From positions 14,450,501 through 14,514,500 of the forward strand of contig NC_133032.1 of NCBI RefSeq assembly GCF_048771995.1: a stretch of 64,000 nucleotides of DNA, given 5' to 3'. Position numbers and translations under genes: made by a program. The DNA comes from Taeniopygia guttata (lineage: Eukaryota; Chordata; Aves; Passeriformes; Estrildidae). Shown here piece after piece: positions 39,338 to 51,300 of this stretch. Each line of letters begins with the position of its first letter. The stretch's first letter is position 1. Below the pieces are notes generated by a model that was not told where the DNA came from, searched no databases, and was given only the letters and a program-made list of their open reading frames with translations.

Positions 39338-40265
39338 AATCACAGAAACATCAAGGCTAGAAGGGAACTCTGAAAGATTAGCTATTACAACCCCCTGCTG
39401 CCTGTTTTAGGTGCAGGGTCACCTAAAACAAGTTACACAAGAACATGTCCAGTTGGGTTTTGAATGTCTCCAGAGAGGGAGGCTCCACGTCCTCCCTGGG
39501 CAGCCTGTTCCAGTGCTCTGCCACCCTCAGTGTAAAGAAGTTCTTCCACATGTTGAGGTAGAATTTCTTGTGGTTTAGTTTATGGGAATTGCTCCTCGTT
39601 GTTCTGCTGGGCACCACTAAAAAGAGTCTGACACCATGCTCTTGGCAGCCCCTTTGAGATATTCATGTGCATTAATGAGGCCCCTTTAAGTCTTCTCCAG
39701 ACCCAGCTCCCGCAGTCTCCATAACAAGAGAGATGCTTCAGACCCCAAACCATCTTTGTGGCCCCCACTGGACCCTCTCCAGTAGCTCCTTGTCTTTCTT
39801 GAACTGTGGAGACCAGAACTGAACACAATACTCCAGATGCGGCCAAGCAGAGGGGCAGGATCACCTCCCTCAACCTGCTGGCCACACTTCCTTGATGCAC
39901 CCGGGGATACCATTGACCTTCCTGGCTGCAAGGGCACTGCCAGCTCATGGTACACTGGTCATCCACAAAGACTCCACTCTCCACAGAGCTGCTCTCTAGC
40001 AGTCAGCCCCCAGCCTGTGCTGGTAGCAGGGTTATTCCTTCCAAGATGCACAGGACTCTACATAGACCTGCCCATGTAGCACCTTAGTAGGGTTCTCTCA
40101 GCCCAGCTCTGCAGCAAGAGTCCTGCTGAATGGCAGCACAGCCTTCGGGTGTATCAGCCACTCCCTACAGTTTCATATCACCAGTAAGAATTGTACAGAA
40201 CAAAGTGCTCTTGTATTCCTGAAATAGCATAAAAAGTGCATAGACCAATGCCCTCAGGCACAGCA
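39338..40265 (-). mobile_element. CR1 LINE, long 3' copy in antisense orientation
   Basis: Antisense CR1: AATCACAGAAACATCAAGGC, GTTGGGTTTTGAATGTCTCC, TGGGCAGCCTGTTCCAGTG (also found in the copy at 18.60 kb), TGGACCCTCTCCAGTAGCTC, GCAGAGGGGCAGGATCACCT, and the terminal part of the reverse-transcriptase region (GCACCCGGGGATACCATTGA on this strand). From about 40,065 the match becomes loose, but CTCAGCCCAGCTCTGCAG and GGGTGTATCAGCCAC still follow CR1 order, so I extend the call to about 40,265. Frames are broken by substitutions and small indels; it is an old, dead copy. Confidence 0.9.
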
Positions 40266-42461
40266 TAAAACTGTTGGGAAGCTAACAGATAGTCTTGAGT
40301 AAAGGAATAGAGGATATGAGATCCTGAAGCTCTCAGTTCCATCTTACAGAGGCTAAGTTGCTCTGTTCACTAAAAATCTCCGGCTTCCAATTATGCATGA
40401 ACAGCCTCACCACTGTCCTTGCAGAAGTTACAGAGGTGCAAAGCAGGTGCAAACACCAGCCAGGTTGTTTTCCCAACAGCTTGACAGACAAAATCCTTGG
40501 CCTTCCAAATGCTCTTCAGGTCACAATCAGACTTCCCCCTATCTAAACCCAACTGTCAAGTATTCTTGATGATGGTGCCTTGAGTTATGGCAGTGGAATA
40601 CAAGTACAGGCCCTAAAACACTCACTGAATCCTCATAAGCATCCAGCATTATTTACAACACTGACAGCTCACCAAACTCCCGTGAGTGTCTATTACAGCA
40701 ACTCTCTACACTGTGAATGCCAACAGGGAAGAAGAAACAGCTTGCTGTTAGGGAAAATAGTAGAAAAGACTGCAACACACAAGCATATACTATTGCAGTA
40801 AAATCTTAGGATGATATTAACAAGCAGGAAAAAATGAAGACTATCTGATTAATACCTTTCAGAAATTTTTAGGCATACTTTTCACCTAGAAATACTTGTT
40901 GCAAATTCCTGCACAATGCCATAGGACAGAGAGTGGGAGTAGAAACTATCCCTGAATTGTCAGTCACTGGGTCAAAAAATATTTTTTATATAAAAATATG
41001 ATGGCCCTCAGGATCACAAGAGAAGCGAGACATTGAGGCAGTAGCTAAAACCTGAAGTTATGGTATCATATTGTTCGTGAGACAAGGAAACATGAGGGGA
41101 AATAATAGAAGATGGTTTGAAGAATTTAAGAAATAGTTTCTGAGTTTGGAAAGATAGACATACTGGAAGGAAGTTCATTCAAAACATTTTGTTAATTCAA
41201 AATTATTCAAAAAGGCAAAGAGAATATAACATGTTTCAAATGAGAAGAGATTTTATACTTTGATGGAATGCATATTTAAGCTGCATGTATATTTTAGAAC
41301 TACAGATTAGAAAAAGTGTAGAAGTTGGTTAGGACTATTTTTGATCTGTGAGAAATTTCTGAAATTAATCCATCAAGCTGGTCCCTTGGTGTTCTCAATA
41401 GTCAAATCCCATGAGATGTGTTAAAACTGAACAGTAGTAAAATGGTGTGAATTTTAAATAATATAAATGAACACTATGTATTAAACTGCTTTATCTGCAG
41501 AGAATTTGTCTTTACTGAAATTCAAACCATGCTGAAACTATTTGCTCTGACATCTTCTGACAAAGTGGAATCTGCTGACTTTCTACACGGAATTGAAACA
41601 CATGTGGCACCTAAAACCTCTTATGCTGTAAAAAGAGGAAAAAACTTTCTTAAAATCAGTGGATGTATGTCACAACTCACATTACAGCAGGAGTTAGTAA
41701 AATGAAAGAAGATGAAGCCAGAAATATGGTGTTATTATACAGAATAGCTCTTACTACTTCTTGTGTGACTAAGACATGCGAAAATTAAAGTACACGGAGA
41801 ACACCACAAATGACCATAAAATCCTACTTCCAGCTACTCAGCAAGCAAGCAAGCAAATTTTTCTAGAGAGGCCTGGAGGACATACTTTTAATACAAGACA
41901 ATACATGACAAGAATACATTAGCCAACTTATGCTGGTAGGCAACAAGAAAAGCCTGAGGTTTTCATCACACACATTTAGAAAATGTAGCATTCTTCACCT
42001 TTAAGCACAAATACTACAACTATATATAGCACATCAGTTATATATACAATATCCTTCATGTACCACCTCTGTCATGACTCCAGGTCAATAACATCCTTTG
42101 ATCAGGAATCCTAAAACAAACATAAAACCAAAGGAACTTGAGCACTGCAGAGAAAAAGCTGTCTTTCACAGCCACTAAAAATGTAAACACAATAACCTTT
42201 AATTTCAGTAGAAGATATATGCCTTTGAAATTTTTAGCAGAGAAGATTACCTCTTATCACAAACATAATCATCAATTAAGGTTTTCAGGTTCTTAAAGGA
42301 TCATGAAAGGATTTAGCCAAAATTTTGCTGTGTTAGCCAGTGTGGATAAGCACCATATCAGCTTTTCCTAGAAATGGAGATGTTTTTTCTTTCTATCCTC
42401 CTCTCCTTTCAATTAAAAGAAAAATCCTGCTTTCTAGGTACAAATGTAAGCAACTGAACTT
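40266..42461. other. AT-rich non-coding DNA between two CR1 copies
   Basis: The left few hundred bases may contain further degraded CR1. Otherwise only the (GCAA)4 tract is notable. Confidence 0.5.
41841..41856. repeat. (GCAA)4 microsatellite
   Basis: Four GCAA units in AT-rich non-coding DNA. Confidence 0.9.
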
Positions 42462-43385
42462 AGAGTCACAGAATTATTTACGTTGGAAAATATCTAAGAT
42501 CATCCAGTCCAGCTGTTAAGCCAAGTCCACCATTAAATTATGTCCCAAAGTGCAACACCTACATGTCTTCTAAGCATCTCCAGGAATGATGACTTCACCA
42601 TTTCCATGGGCAGCTTTTTCCAATGCTTGACAGCCCCTTCCATAAAAAAAAATATTTCTAAGATCCAGTCTAAACATCCCTTGGCACAGTTTTAGGCCAT
42701 TTCCTCTTTTCCTATTGCTTGGGAGAAGAGACAGACCCCCACCTGGCTAAAACTTCCTTTCAGGTATTTGTAGGGAGCAATAAGATCCCTGAGCCTCCTT
42801 TTCCCCAGGCTAAACACCCCCATCTCCCCCAGCCGCTCCTCATAGGACTTTTGCTCCACACCCTTTGCCACCTTCACTGCCCTTCTCTGGACCTGTTCCA
42901 GCACCTCAATGTCCTTTCTGAACTGAGTGGCCCAGAACTGGACACAGCACTCAGGTGCAGGGCAACAGCCATTGTCCTGGTCCTGCTGGCCACACTACTC
43001 CTGATACAGGCCAGGATGCCATTGGCTTTCTTGGCCAACTAGGCACAGCTGGCTCATGTTCAGACACTGTCAATCAAATCCCCCCAGGCCCTTTTCCACT
43101 GGGTCACTTCCCAGTTGTTCTGCCCCCAGCCTGTAGTGCTGTTTTAACTCAAATGCACTTCACCTCGCTGAACCTCAGGCAGTTTGCCTTGGCCCATTGA
43201 TTCAGCCCATCCAGATCCCTCTGCAAAGCTTTTCTGCCCTCCAGCAGATCAACACTCCCACCCCACTTGGAGATGTCTGTAAAGTGATGGAAGGCTCCCT
43301 TGATCCCTGGTCCAGACTATTGATAAAGATATTAAATCAGACTGGACCCAGTACTGAGCCCTGACCAGCCACCAGCTGGATGTCA
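42462..43385 (-). mobile_element. CR1 LINE, long 3' copy in antisense orientation
   Basis: Antisense CR1 starting AGAGTCACAGAATTATTTAC at the element's 3' end, followed by ATCATCCAGTCCAGCTGTTA, CTTTCAGGTATTTGTAGGGA, CTTTTCCCCAGGCTAAACAC, CTTCTCTGGACCTGTTCCAG, CCCAGAACTGGACACAGCAC and GCCAGGATGCCATTGGCTTT. Further inside the element come ATTGATAAAGATATTAAATC and GGACCCAGTACTGAGCCCTG. It covers the C-terminal reverse-transcriptase region and the 3' UTR and is the most extensive CR1 copy here. Stop codons break the frame throughout. Its 3' end differs in wording from the 18.60- and 39.34-kb copies, so it probably belongs to another CR1 subfamily. Confidence 0.93.
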
Positions 43386-45997
43386 CACAGCTACAATCTA
43401 ATGACTTTTTGTGTTCAGAGAGGACCTGCAGCCTTCACACTTGGACAGGTATTCTATAGGAGTTTCTACAAGAGTTCTGTTATAAACAAAGCAACATTAA
43501 TGGAAATGAAATTCCAGAAAAACCTGCCAATCTCTAATTTACCTCTGTTTAAAGAAGTACAGTTTTACAGTTGGAGTCACTTTTGCAATTCAAATGAATT
43601 TGTACATACTCCTAGCCTGTCTGGAATTACCATACTTAAAATAAAAAATTATCAAGAGAGATATGAAATGAGCATTGAAACAGAAAGCTCAAATGATTTA
43701 ATCTCTTTCTGAAAGTAAAAATTAGAACTACTTCTTCATTTACTAATAATCTAAAATACTCTCAAGGAGGTTGGGAAAGAACATGGGAAAAACCTTAAAA
43801 TCATGACCATTGAATAGAAGAGAAATCAAATAATTGCACAAAGTTCAAACTCTATGAAAAAAGTCAGTCTCATTATTTCATTATAAGTTTTTGCAACAGG
43901 TAAAAATATTGATTTATAGTAGAGACATAACACACAAAACAGAACATGCCTTCAGAAAATAGCAATATATTTTAAACCCACCAGAATATTTACATCAAAA
44001 TCTAATGTTTATGATTTAAAATGTTGTTACAACCTTTGAAGGGAGCCATAGCTCCAGTTCTGCTCTATGAGTAGGACAAGTCAAAACTCTCACAGTATAT
44101 GGCTACAGTATATATAATTGTACAGTCACAAATGCTGCCTGTAGGGATCTAACTGTACATTGTGTGGGTACATAGCTACTCATTTAAATTATTCTTACTC
44201 AAGATTTATGAAAAGAAAACCTGCAGTTCACTACAAATTTATTTATACCTAGTGTCTTGCTTGTAGGAACATCATAGAAATGTTCAGCACATCTGAAAAA
44301 ATTTGGAAAAGAATATATATGATGCATCTACCTTATATTTTCCTTCAGAAAAAAAAAAATAACAGACAGTCTCAACTCAGAGCTCCTGTCTTTAAACAGT
44401 TAGATCTCATTTCACTCTCATTGAACAGACAGCTGATAAATGCAAGCCATTATTCCATAGGCAGTAATAATCACTTTAATTCCATTTTTAACTTCCACTG
44501 AGTAGCTACTGTCATGTGCAGATTACACTGGTGTGAAGTCACTCACTGGGACACTTTGCTTTGAAGTTCCTGTAGCTGCAGACCCACACAATAATCTTCC
44601 ACAGGCCATAGAAATTTCTACACTAAACATCAGGCATGTTTAGTGTAGAAATTTAGTTTAAATTTTAGTTTAGTTTGTCTACCACTGGACATATGTGTGC
44701 ATGCTCACCACTGATTCCCAATTTGAGAATGATATTTGTAAGAGTGTAAGGCAGGGAAATACTGTGTCAAGCATAAATCCATAGTATTTAGGATGTCAAG
44801 ATTGTATCACCTCTGGTGCCAAGCCCATGGCCCATCTAAATGTCCTAAAGTGGGACAAATTGCAATGGCCATAATGATCATTAACGAAAAAGGATGCTCT
44901 AGTGGGAGTACATTAAGACTTTGAGGTGACATACCACACCATTCCGGGAAGCAATTACCAAACTATGACAGAGGTGACGGAACTTAAATCCTTTTGAATA
45001 CTGCACAAATCATCCCAACTGTTGGAATGATACTTGCACATGAACACATCAATATTGCCTGTATACAAAATAAATGAATAATTAAAATATGTAAAGAAAA
45101 CAGCCTAAGCTGTTTGTTTTGCTATTTAAAACAACAGGTTTACATAGTTCAATGAAATATTTATTTACCATGTTTTCCTTTGCTGATCTATTTTTCTAGA
45201 TTGATTACTTCTGAAAGCTTTCCTGACACAAGCTTTTGTATGCTGACAAAGGCAAGGTGAAGTGAAGCATCTTGATTAGCTACAATGCAGATCAGCTTCT
45301 AGGCAAGCTTACCAGAGCAAGAAGAACAGAGAGCATGTGGTCAGGGGAATGCATGATGCTAAATTAGGTTTTAAAGAGAAGAGTAATCCACCCTCATATT
45401 TTCACAGAAAAACTAGCAGATAATACTTACAACTGAGCTTTTAAATTTTGGGTCACTTCTTTTGAGAAATAGCAACAAAAAGAATGGTTAGCTATGATTG
45501 CTGTGAAAGCTGTAGGTATTCTGACAATGGGATGCTGCATTCTCAGCAGGTTTCAAACCACACCCATGCCTGGATTCCTATGACCCCCCGACCTTGTCAA
45601 ACTTTCATTATACTGGACTGAAACTACATCACTGTACATTATCTATACGCATGTCCCTAAAAAATATATAATTTAACAAAATTCCACAGTTTTTTGACTA
45701 TTTACTGAACTTAAAAGGCAAATAGACTTGTTGAACTACTTCTGCATATTATATTACGATCCTCCAAAGGATTATGTTGTCCTTCCCATACATGAGGCTA
45801 AGTTCAACCTTCTAAAGCCTATGAAAACCACTGCTTACACTGTGCAGGAAGATGAACAACTGTTTGGCTGTCATTTTAAATACTATTAACCAGGTGCTTT
45901 ATCTATGCTTCCCTTTCCAGTTTAGCCCACTGAAGTTTTAGTAATTGTTGGGACGCAGATCGTAAGTAGCTATGTGCTACCTCAGTATGACATATAT
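43386..45997. other. AT-rich non-coding DNA with one perfect hairpin
   Basis: No gene recognised. The 19-bp-arm inverted repeat at 44.61 kb is the only structure of note. Confidence 0.55.
44612..44654. repeat. Perfect 19-bp inverted repeat with 5-nt loop
   Basis: AAATTTCTACACTAAACAT (44,612-44,630), loop CAGGC, then its exact reverse complement to 44,654. The right arm runs directly into an AT-rich stretch repeating TTTAGTTT (about 44,650-44,676). The stem is too short and the loop too tight for an ordinary microRNA precursor. Confidence 0.97.
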
Positions 45998-46090
45998 CAC
46001 AGACTCACAGAATAAGCAGAGTTGGAAGAGATCCCCAAGTACAATTCCCAGCCCTGCAGGATGCCATCCTCAAGAGTCACATGTCTGTAT
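45998..46090 (-). mobile_element. CR1 LINE 3' fragment, antisense
   Basis: ACAGACTCACAGAATAAGCA followed by AGTTGGAAGAGATCCCCAAG and CAATTCCCAGCCCTGCAGGA is the reverse complement of a CR1 3' end. Only about 90 bp remain, after which the sequence returns to AT-rich background. Confidence 0.75.
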
Positions 46091-46489
46091 ACCTGTTCAT
46101 TATAAACAGTAATGTATTACTTAAGATTATAAGTAGTTTATGTGTTATCTGCCAGCAAAATAAATGAGATCTCTTTATTTCCATTTAAGGTTATGCTGTG
46201 ATTTGAAAAATTAAACCCAAAGTACACATAGATGTTTATTCTACACACTGTTCTAATTTATTCTCAAATCTTTTAGGATTTCAAAATTGGTTTATTTTTC
46301 TGTGTTTTAGGTAAAATCTAGTGAAAATAATATTTTCTTTAAAAATAACTCTTCCTGAAATTGTACTTTATGGGTTTATTATTTCAAAATTTATGAAAAA
46401 TATGTAAGTACCATCAAAATTATTAATCAATCAGTTCCTACTGACAGAACAAGCTTCAACAAATAGCTATATTACCCAAGAAATTAAAG

Positions 46490-46572
46490 AAGAACAAAAA
46501 AAGTGCCAACAAAAATGTGACACATTTGCAGATATATTACAGATGTTAAGTTCCATTGAGGGAAAAAAAAAA
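46490..46572 (+). repeat. 83-bp near-identical repeat, copy A
   Basis: Copy A runs from AAGAACAAAAAAAGTGCCAA to a run of ten A after TTGAGGG. It matches 48,268-48,350 without gaps, with one difference in 83 (C at 46,554, A at 48,332). Inside is a 15-bp inverted repeat, AAATGTGACACATTT, at 46,513-46,527. The flanks of the two copies do not match. No family was recognised. Confidence 0.97.
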
Positions 46573-48267
46573 TATGTTGTCTAGCATGAAAAGATCACCA
46601 TTCCAGTGATAATCCTCAGTAACTACGGAGTCTGCTTATGTCAGTGCAAATTGCTGAACAGTTTACAGGGGAGCTGGGGAGGATTTTAGGCCTGATCAGT
46701 CTCTACCACAACTTTGATCTTGTGCAGGCCACTGATCATGTAATTTATCTGCCTTACAATAACTCCAATTTATGCTGTGACGTGGAAGATGACACAGCCT
46801 GAACCCAAAAAGATGAAAGTGGAAGAGTAACAGCATTTGTTTTGTGTACCTTGTTCTAGCACTCCTCAGCTGCAATTAAAACTGAGAACTAGCAACCACT
46901 TGGTTCCTCCTAAATAAATTGTTGTTCACTTCATATTCTATATCCTGTGATAAACACCTTAAATAATCCTTATTTGCTACAAAAACGGCAATCCTGTCCT
47001 ATCTTTAGCTCTGCTTACAGTTACCTATACAATATGTTGAATGAATTATTAGACTTGTGTTGACATATTGTAGGCAATTAAGTTGGCTTAGAAATCATAG
47101 GATTTGTATAATAAATGTAGTAATTTCTTCCCTTTATCCGAAGCACCCCACAAATGTCACAAAGGACTGACTAGCCCTTCTGCATCAGTTATATCAATCA
47201 GCAAGTCCCTTACATCTGATGATGTGCATTTTACGCATTATGATTTTGGGTTTTTTTCTCTATTCTCTTTGTTGTTTCTCTCTCTTTCTTTCTCTCTCTA
47301 ATTAATAGGAAGGGAAATGCCTTCTGTACTATACCTCCCTGTGTGGGAAGGCTTAAGAACCCCAAGCAGTTTGATCAAAGTCTATTTCCTACCATTCAAC
47401 TGAAAATAAGTATCATTGCTCCATCTGTGTCTGCCTCTATGGATAATTGCCAACAATATTCATTGTGTCCTCTGTATTACAGTATCCATGAAGATAAGGA
47501 CCCTGGCAATTCAGTGCCTGACACCTACTCCCTTTTCGCCAAATTAGAAAAATGACTTGAGCATTTTCTTCTCAGCATCAGTCATCGCAAATCTGCACAC
47601 TCAAGTATTAAAAATCTTGCAAATAACTGCTACTTTGCTGTGTAGTAAACAATTCTTATTAGGTACATACATTTCTTTAACCAAGTAATTTATAAAATCC
47701 TTCTAACATAGGATAATTTGCAAAAATTCAAAGAACTCGTTGATTTTTAATAGCTTTAGTAGCAGCATTTTGAAAGGAATACTAATGTTTTTAATTCATA
47801 AAAGGATTAACTAAACACCAAATAAAGAACTTGCTAGCTTTTTTTACTTTGACTACTGCATTTTTCACTATTAATTTCCAATCTTTAGCTATTAATTTCC
47901 AATAGAGATTTCAGCTAAATGAATGTGTACTCATTGTTTGATAACTCCATTTGACAGCTTCTATCACACAAGATGTATCAAAGCAATTTTCTTACTACAA
48001 GACAAAACACATGGATTTTTTTTCTCTTTCCTCATCCTCAGGATAAATAGAAAATACAGATTTTAAGAAATGCAGCACCGACTAAGGATGGAGTTGAGTA
48101 TAATATCAGATCAGATGTGTCGCAGCAGTGAAGGATCACAAGAGCCACCTCAGCTCTTCTGCCAAAGTGCCCAATTCAAATTCTAGTGCTCAACTAGGTC
48201 AGAGTTTATTATTCCTTCCATATTTCTATAAATAGTACAGACCCTTGTACATGATAATTTGACTTCA
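46573..48267. other. AT-rich spacer between the two 83-bp repeat copies
   Basis: No gene recognised. It contains a pyrimidine-rich tract at about 47,250-47,299 and the 21-bp-period duplication at 47,868. Confidence 0.55.
47868..47903. repeat. Tandem 15-bp direct repeat, 21-bp period
   Basis: CTATTAATTTCCAAT occurs twice without mismatch, separated by CTTTAG. Confidence 0.95.
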
Positions 48268-48350
48268 AAGAACAAAAAAAGTGCCAACAAAAATGTGACA
48301 CATTTGCAGATATATTACAGATGTTAAGTTCAATTGAGGGAAAAAAAAAA
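48268..48350 (+). repeat. 83-bp near-identical repeat, copy B
   Basis: This is the second copy of the segment at 46,490-46,572, in the same orientation, 1,778 bp to the right. It ends in eleven A where copy A has ten. There is no obvious target-site duplication around either copy. Confidence 0.97.
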
Positions 48351-51300
48351 ATTTGCCAGGAATATAAACAGAAGCTGCGTTGGCACCTGTGACTTCATAT
48401 GGGCAGAAGTTTCTCTTCTGAGTAGAAAGATAACCAAATTCTCTCTTACATGTTCTAATTACTGCGCTGCCCTCCCCTATAAACAAGGGGACAAAAAAAC
48501 ATTGCACACATATTCAATATAGTCATGGTACAAACATAACACAGGACAGGAAACAGCCCTCACACATCTTTCTCAAGACTGGGACTTCATCAAAAAGAAT
48601 ATAAACTACAGCAGAAATTGACATTGCTCTACCATGTAAACACACATCATCTACAAGATCTTCCCAAACCATCTTATTTTACGTAATGACTTCATTTTCT
48701 GGAAGTATTTGTGCAAGAGACAACATAAAGATCTTGGATTAATTAAAAAAATATGTAGTATTTTGTGTTTTGTCCATTTTGAAGGCTGCACTGCTAACAC
48801 GAAGAATCCGTTATTAGAATGTTTTATAGCGCTGACAGAAATGAGTTAAGAGTGAGATTTCATATATAAAGCTCACAATGACATTTTTCCTATGCTAAAA
48901 TTTAATTTAAGAGGCATTTGCTGCATTTTAATAAAATGTGTCATGGATTTCAATATTTTCTACGATTCTCTGTGGAAAATGGAGAAAATTTTATTTTACG
49001 TCTAATTTAGTTCTCTTGCTGATGCTTTAAGATATATTTCTGGTTTTGAGTGCCATTTTCAAATTATCTGCCAATCTCTGTTCTCAGTACTTACTCTTGC
49101 TATGAGTATTTTCTTTTTACCATATGTTCACTATTACTCAACTGTTAAATGTATATTGAAATGCATTCTATGACTGAGCATCTAATTCAGGAAAGAGTTA
49201 TGTGTTCATATGTTCCCTGATCATTGTCTCAGGGAAAGACTAGGTCATTGATTAGATTGCTTTCCATACTGAATGTGTATTATATAGCTCAGCTTAACCT
49301 TAGATTTCATAACTGGTTTTGCACTATTTGTATGCAGAAGGTTTATTAGATTAACTAATTTGTTTTCCTGCCAGAGAAGACCTTTAACATCACTTTCTGA
49401 CTTCCAGTTATGTATTGGGTATGACAAAACAAGATTAACATCCACATATTTACCTGAAACCCCAGAACTCAGTATGCACTTCAGTGCTTGAGACAGAAAA
49501 AAAGGCTATTCTTCTGTCTTAATTTTCTCCATTCAGGAATGGAGGAAATATGAGAATTATGCGCTTTACACAGAGCCAAAATAAACATAATAATTCAGAA
49601 TCTCAATGCAAAATTTATCACATTTGGAAAAGGACAGGGGGAGAGGAAAAGGAGGAAGAGAAAAAAACCCCACAGATTTAATAAATAATAATAATCTCAT
49701 TTTTACTTAATGAAAGATCTCATATACAATATTCTATCAATTTCTTATCATCCCTGGACAGTGCTTTCTACCATTGCAGTTTACCTCCAATGATACAGAT
49801 AATTTTAATCCTTCAGATAAATTATGCCCACACACCTTTCTGACAAGTTGTCTGTATAGTTGTTAATGATACATTAGTTCATAGGGACGGAAATAAGCCA
49901 ATTTCATGTCAACTTTAAGATAAACAGGACTGTTCAAAGTAATTGCACAGCTTTTTTGACTACAGTTGAGTGGTGTTTATGGAGAAAATATGCCTTGCGT
50001 TAAACAAGACATCAAAGAAAATGACCATCATGGTCTCTCCTTAAAATCTCCGACTTTAAGAATAGTTCACTGAAGATGTTCAACTGTGCAGCCATAAAAA
50101 ACAGCTAGAATTTCTGAAGAAGTCAATCAGGGCTAACTGCTAACAATGTTCTGTTTACCCAAAAACTTAAAGGCAGGGAAGGGAAGAGTTGATATCCCAA
50201 TCACCTGATCCTATCCAAGCATATCATGCTTTAAATGGAGGTATGCACATTCTTTTCATCCCAGTCTGTGAATGATTTTTTATGTCATCATCTAGAAGTT
50301 CTTTCTCTGAATCCTCATTCAGTTGTAGCTCTAGGAGGAGACTAAGTCTGGATAATCTTAGATTGTACATATGCAATCTTGCCCATACTAAAGAAATGGA
50401 TTCTTGTTTTAGTGTTTTTGAATAGTTGCTACTCAATGTAACCCCAAGAACACACCAAGTATTGCAGAGTAGTTAAGTTGCAAAGTGTGCTTCTGCTTTA
50501 TGACCTTCACAATTATTTTGTCATTCAACCTAAGGTAGTTCACAAAACCAGTACTAAGACTTAATACATATGAAAAGGAAATCAAGGTTATTACTCTCTA
50601 CAGAAAGGAACCAGTCCTCACAAACAAAACAGATAAAGTAAAGTATTAAATAATTCATGTAGTTGAGCACTTTCCAAAGAGAGCTCACTGTGAATTGCAT
50701 ATGGATGTTATGACTGGAAAACTGAACTTGAAACTCCAGGAAAAAAACTCATGTCATTAATTTTAAATTCAAAGCAATATTGAAAAGAATAGTATGAAGA
50801 TCAACAAATAACTACAATTATTGTGAAAAATTATGAATAAAACATTAAATTTCAGGCTTTAAACCCCTGGGCACTTTCCACCATTAAATGCATTTCTATT
50901 TTTATATCTTGACTCTCTCTGAAAAAAATAAAATGAAAAACTTAAAAAGAAAATTATGGTTCTCTTACGTTCAGTAAGAGAACCTTGAACACTTTCTTTA
51001 TTATGAATAAAAATTACATAGAAATGAAACTCAGCTTCTAATAATATTGTTTAAGTACAAAAGAACAGGAATTTGTTCAACAAGGAAGAAATTGCAGGGC
51101 AGAAAATTTCCCATATAGCATGTACATTTTTGGGTACAATACATATATTCTGATGTATCAATTTTTATGAAATTGGCATTGTATATACAAAAGTACACCT
51201 CAAGAAGATATAAGTTATTTTTAGAGATTCAAAAGAAGCAGCAATTACAACCATTACTTTCTCTTCTTGTCAGGATCTCATGGTCTCTTGAAAATTTAGT

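Noticed and set aside
44612..44654. MicroRNA precursor
   Set aside because: A 19-bp stem with a 5-nt loop is shorter and tighter than a normal precursor, which needs about 22 bp per arm and a larger loop.
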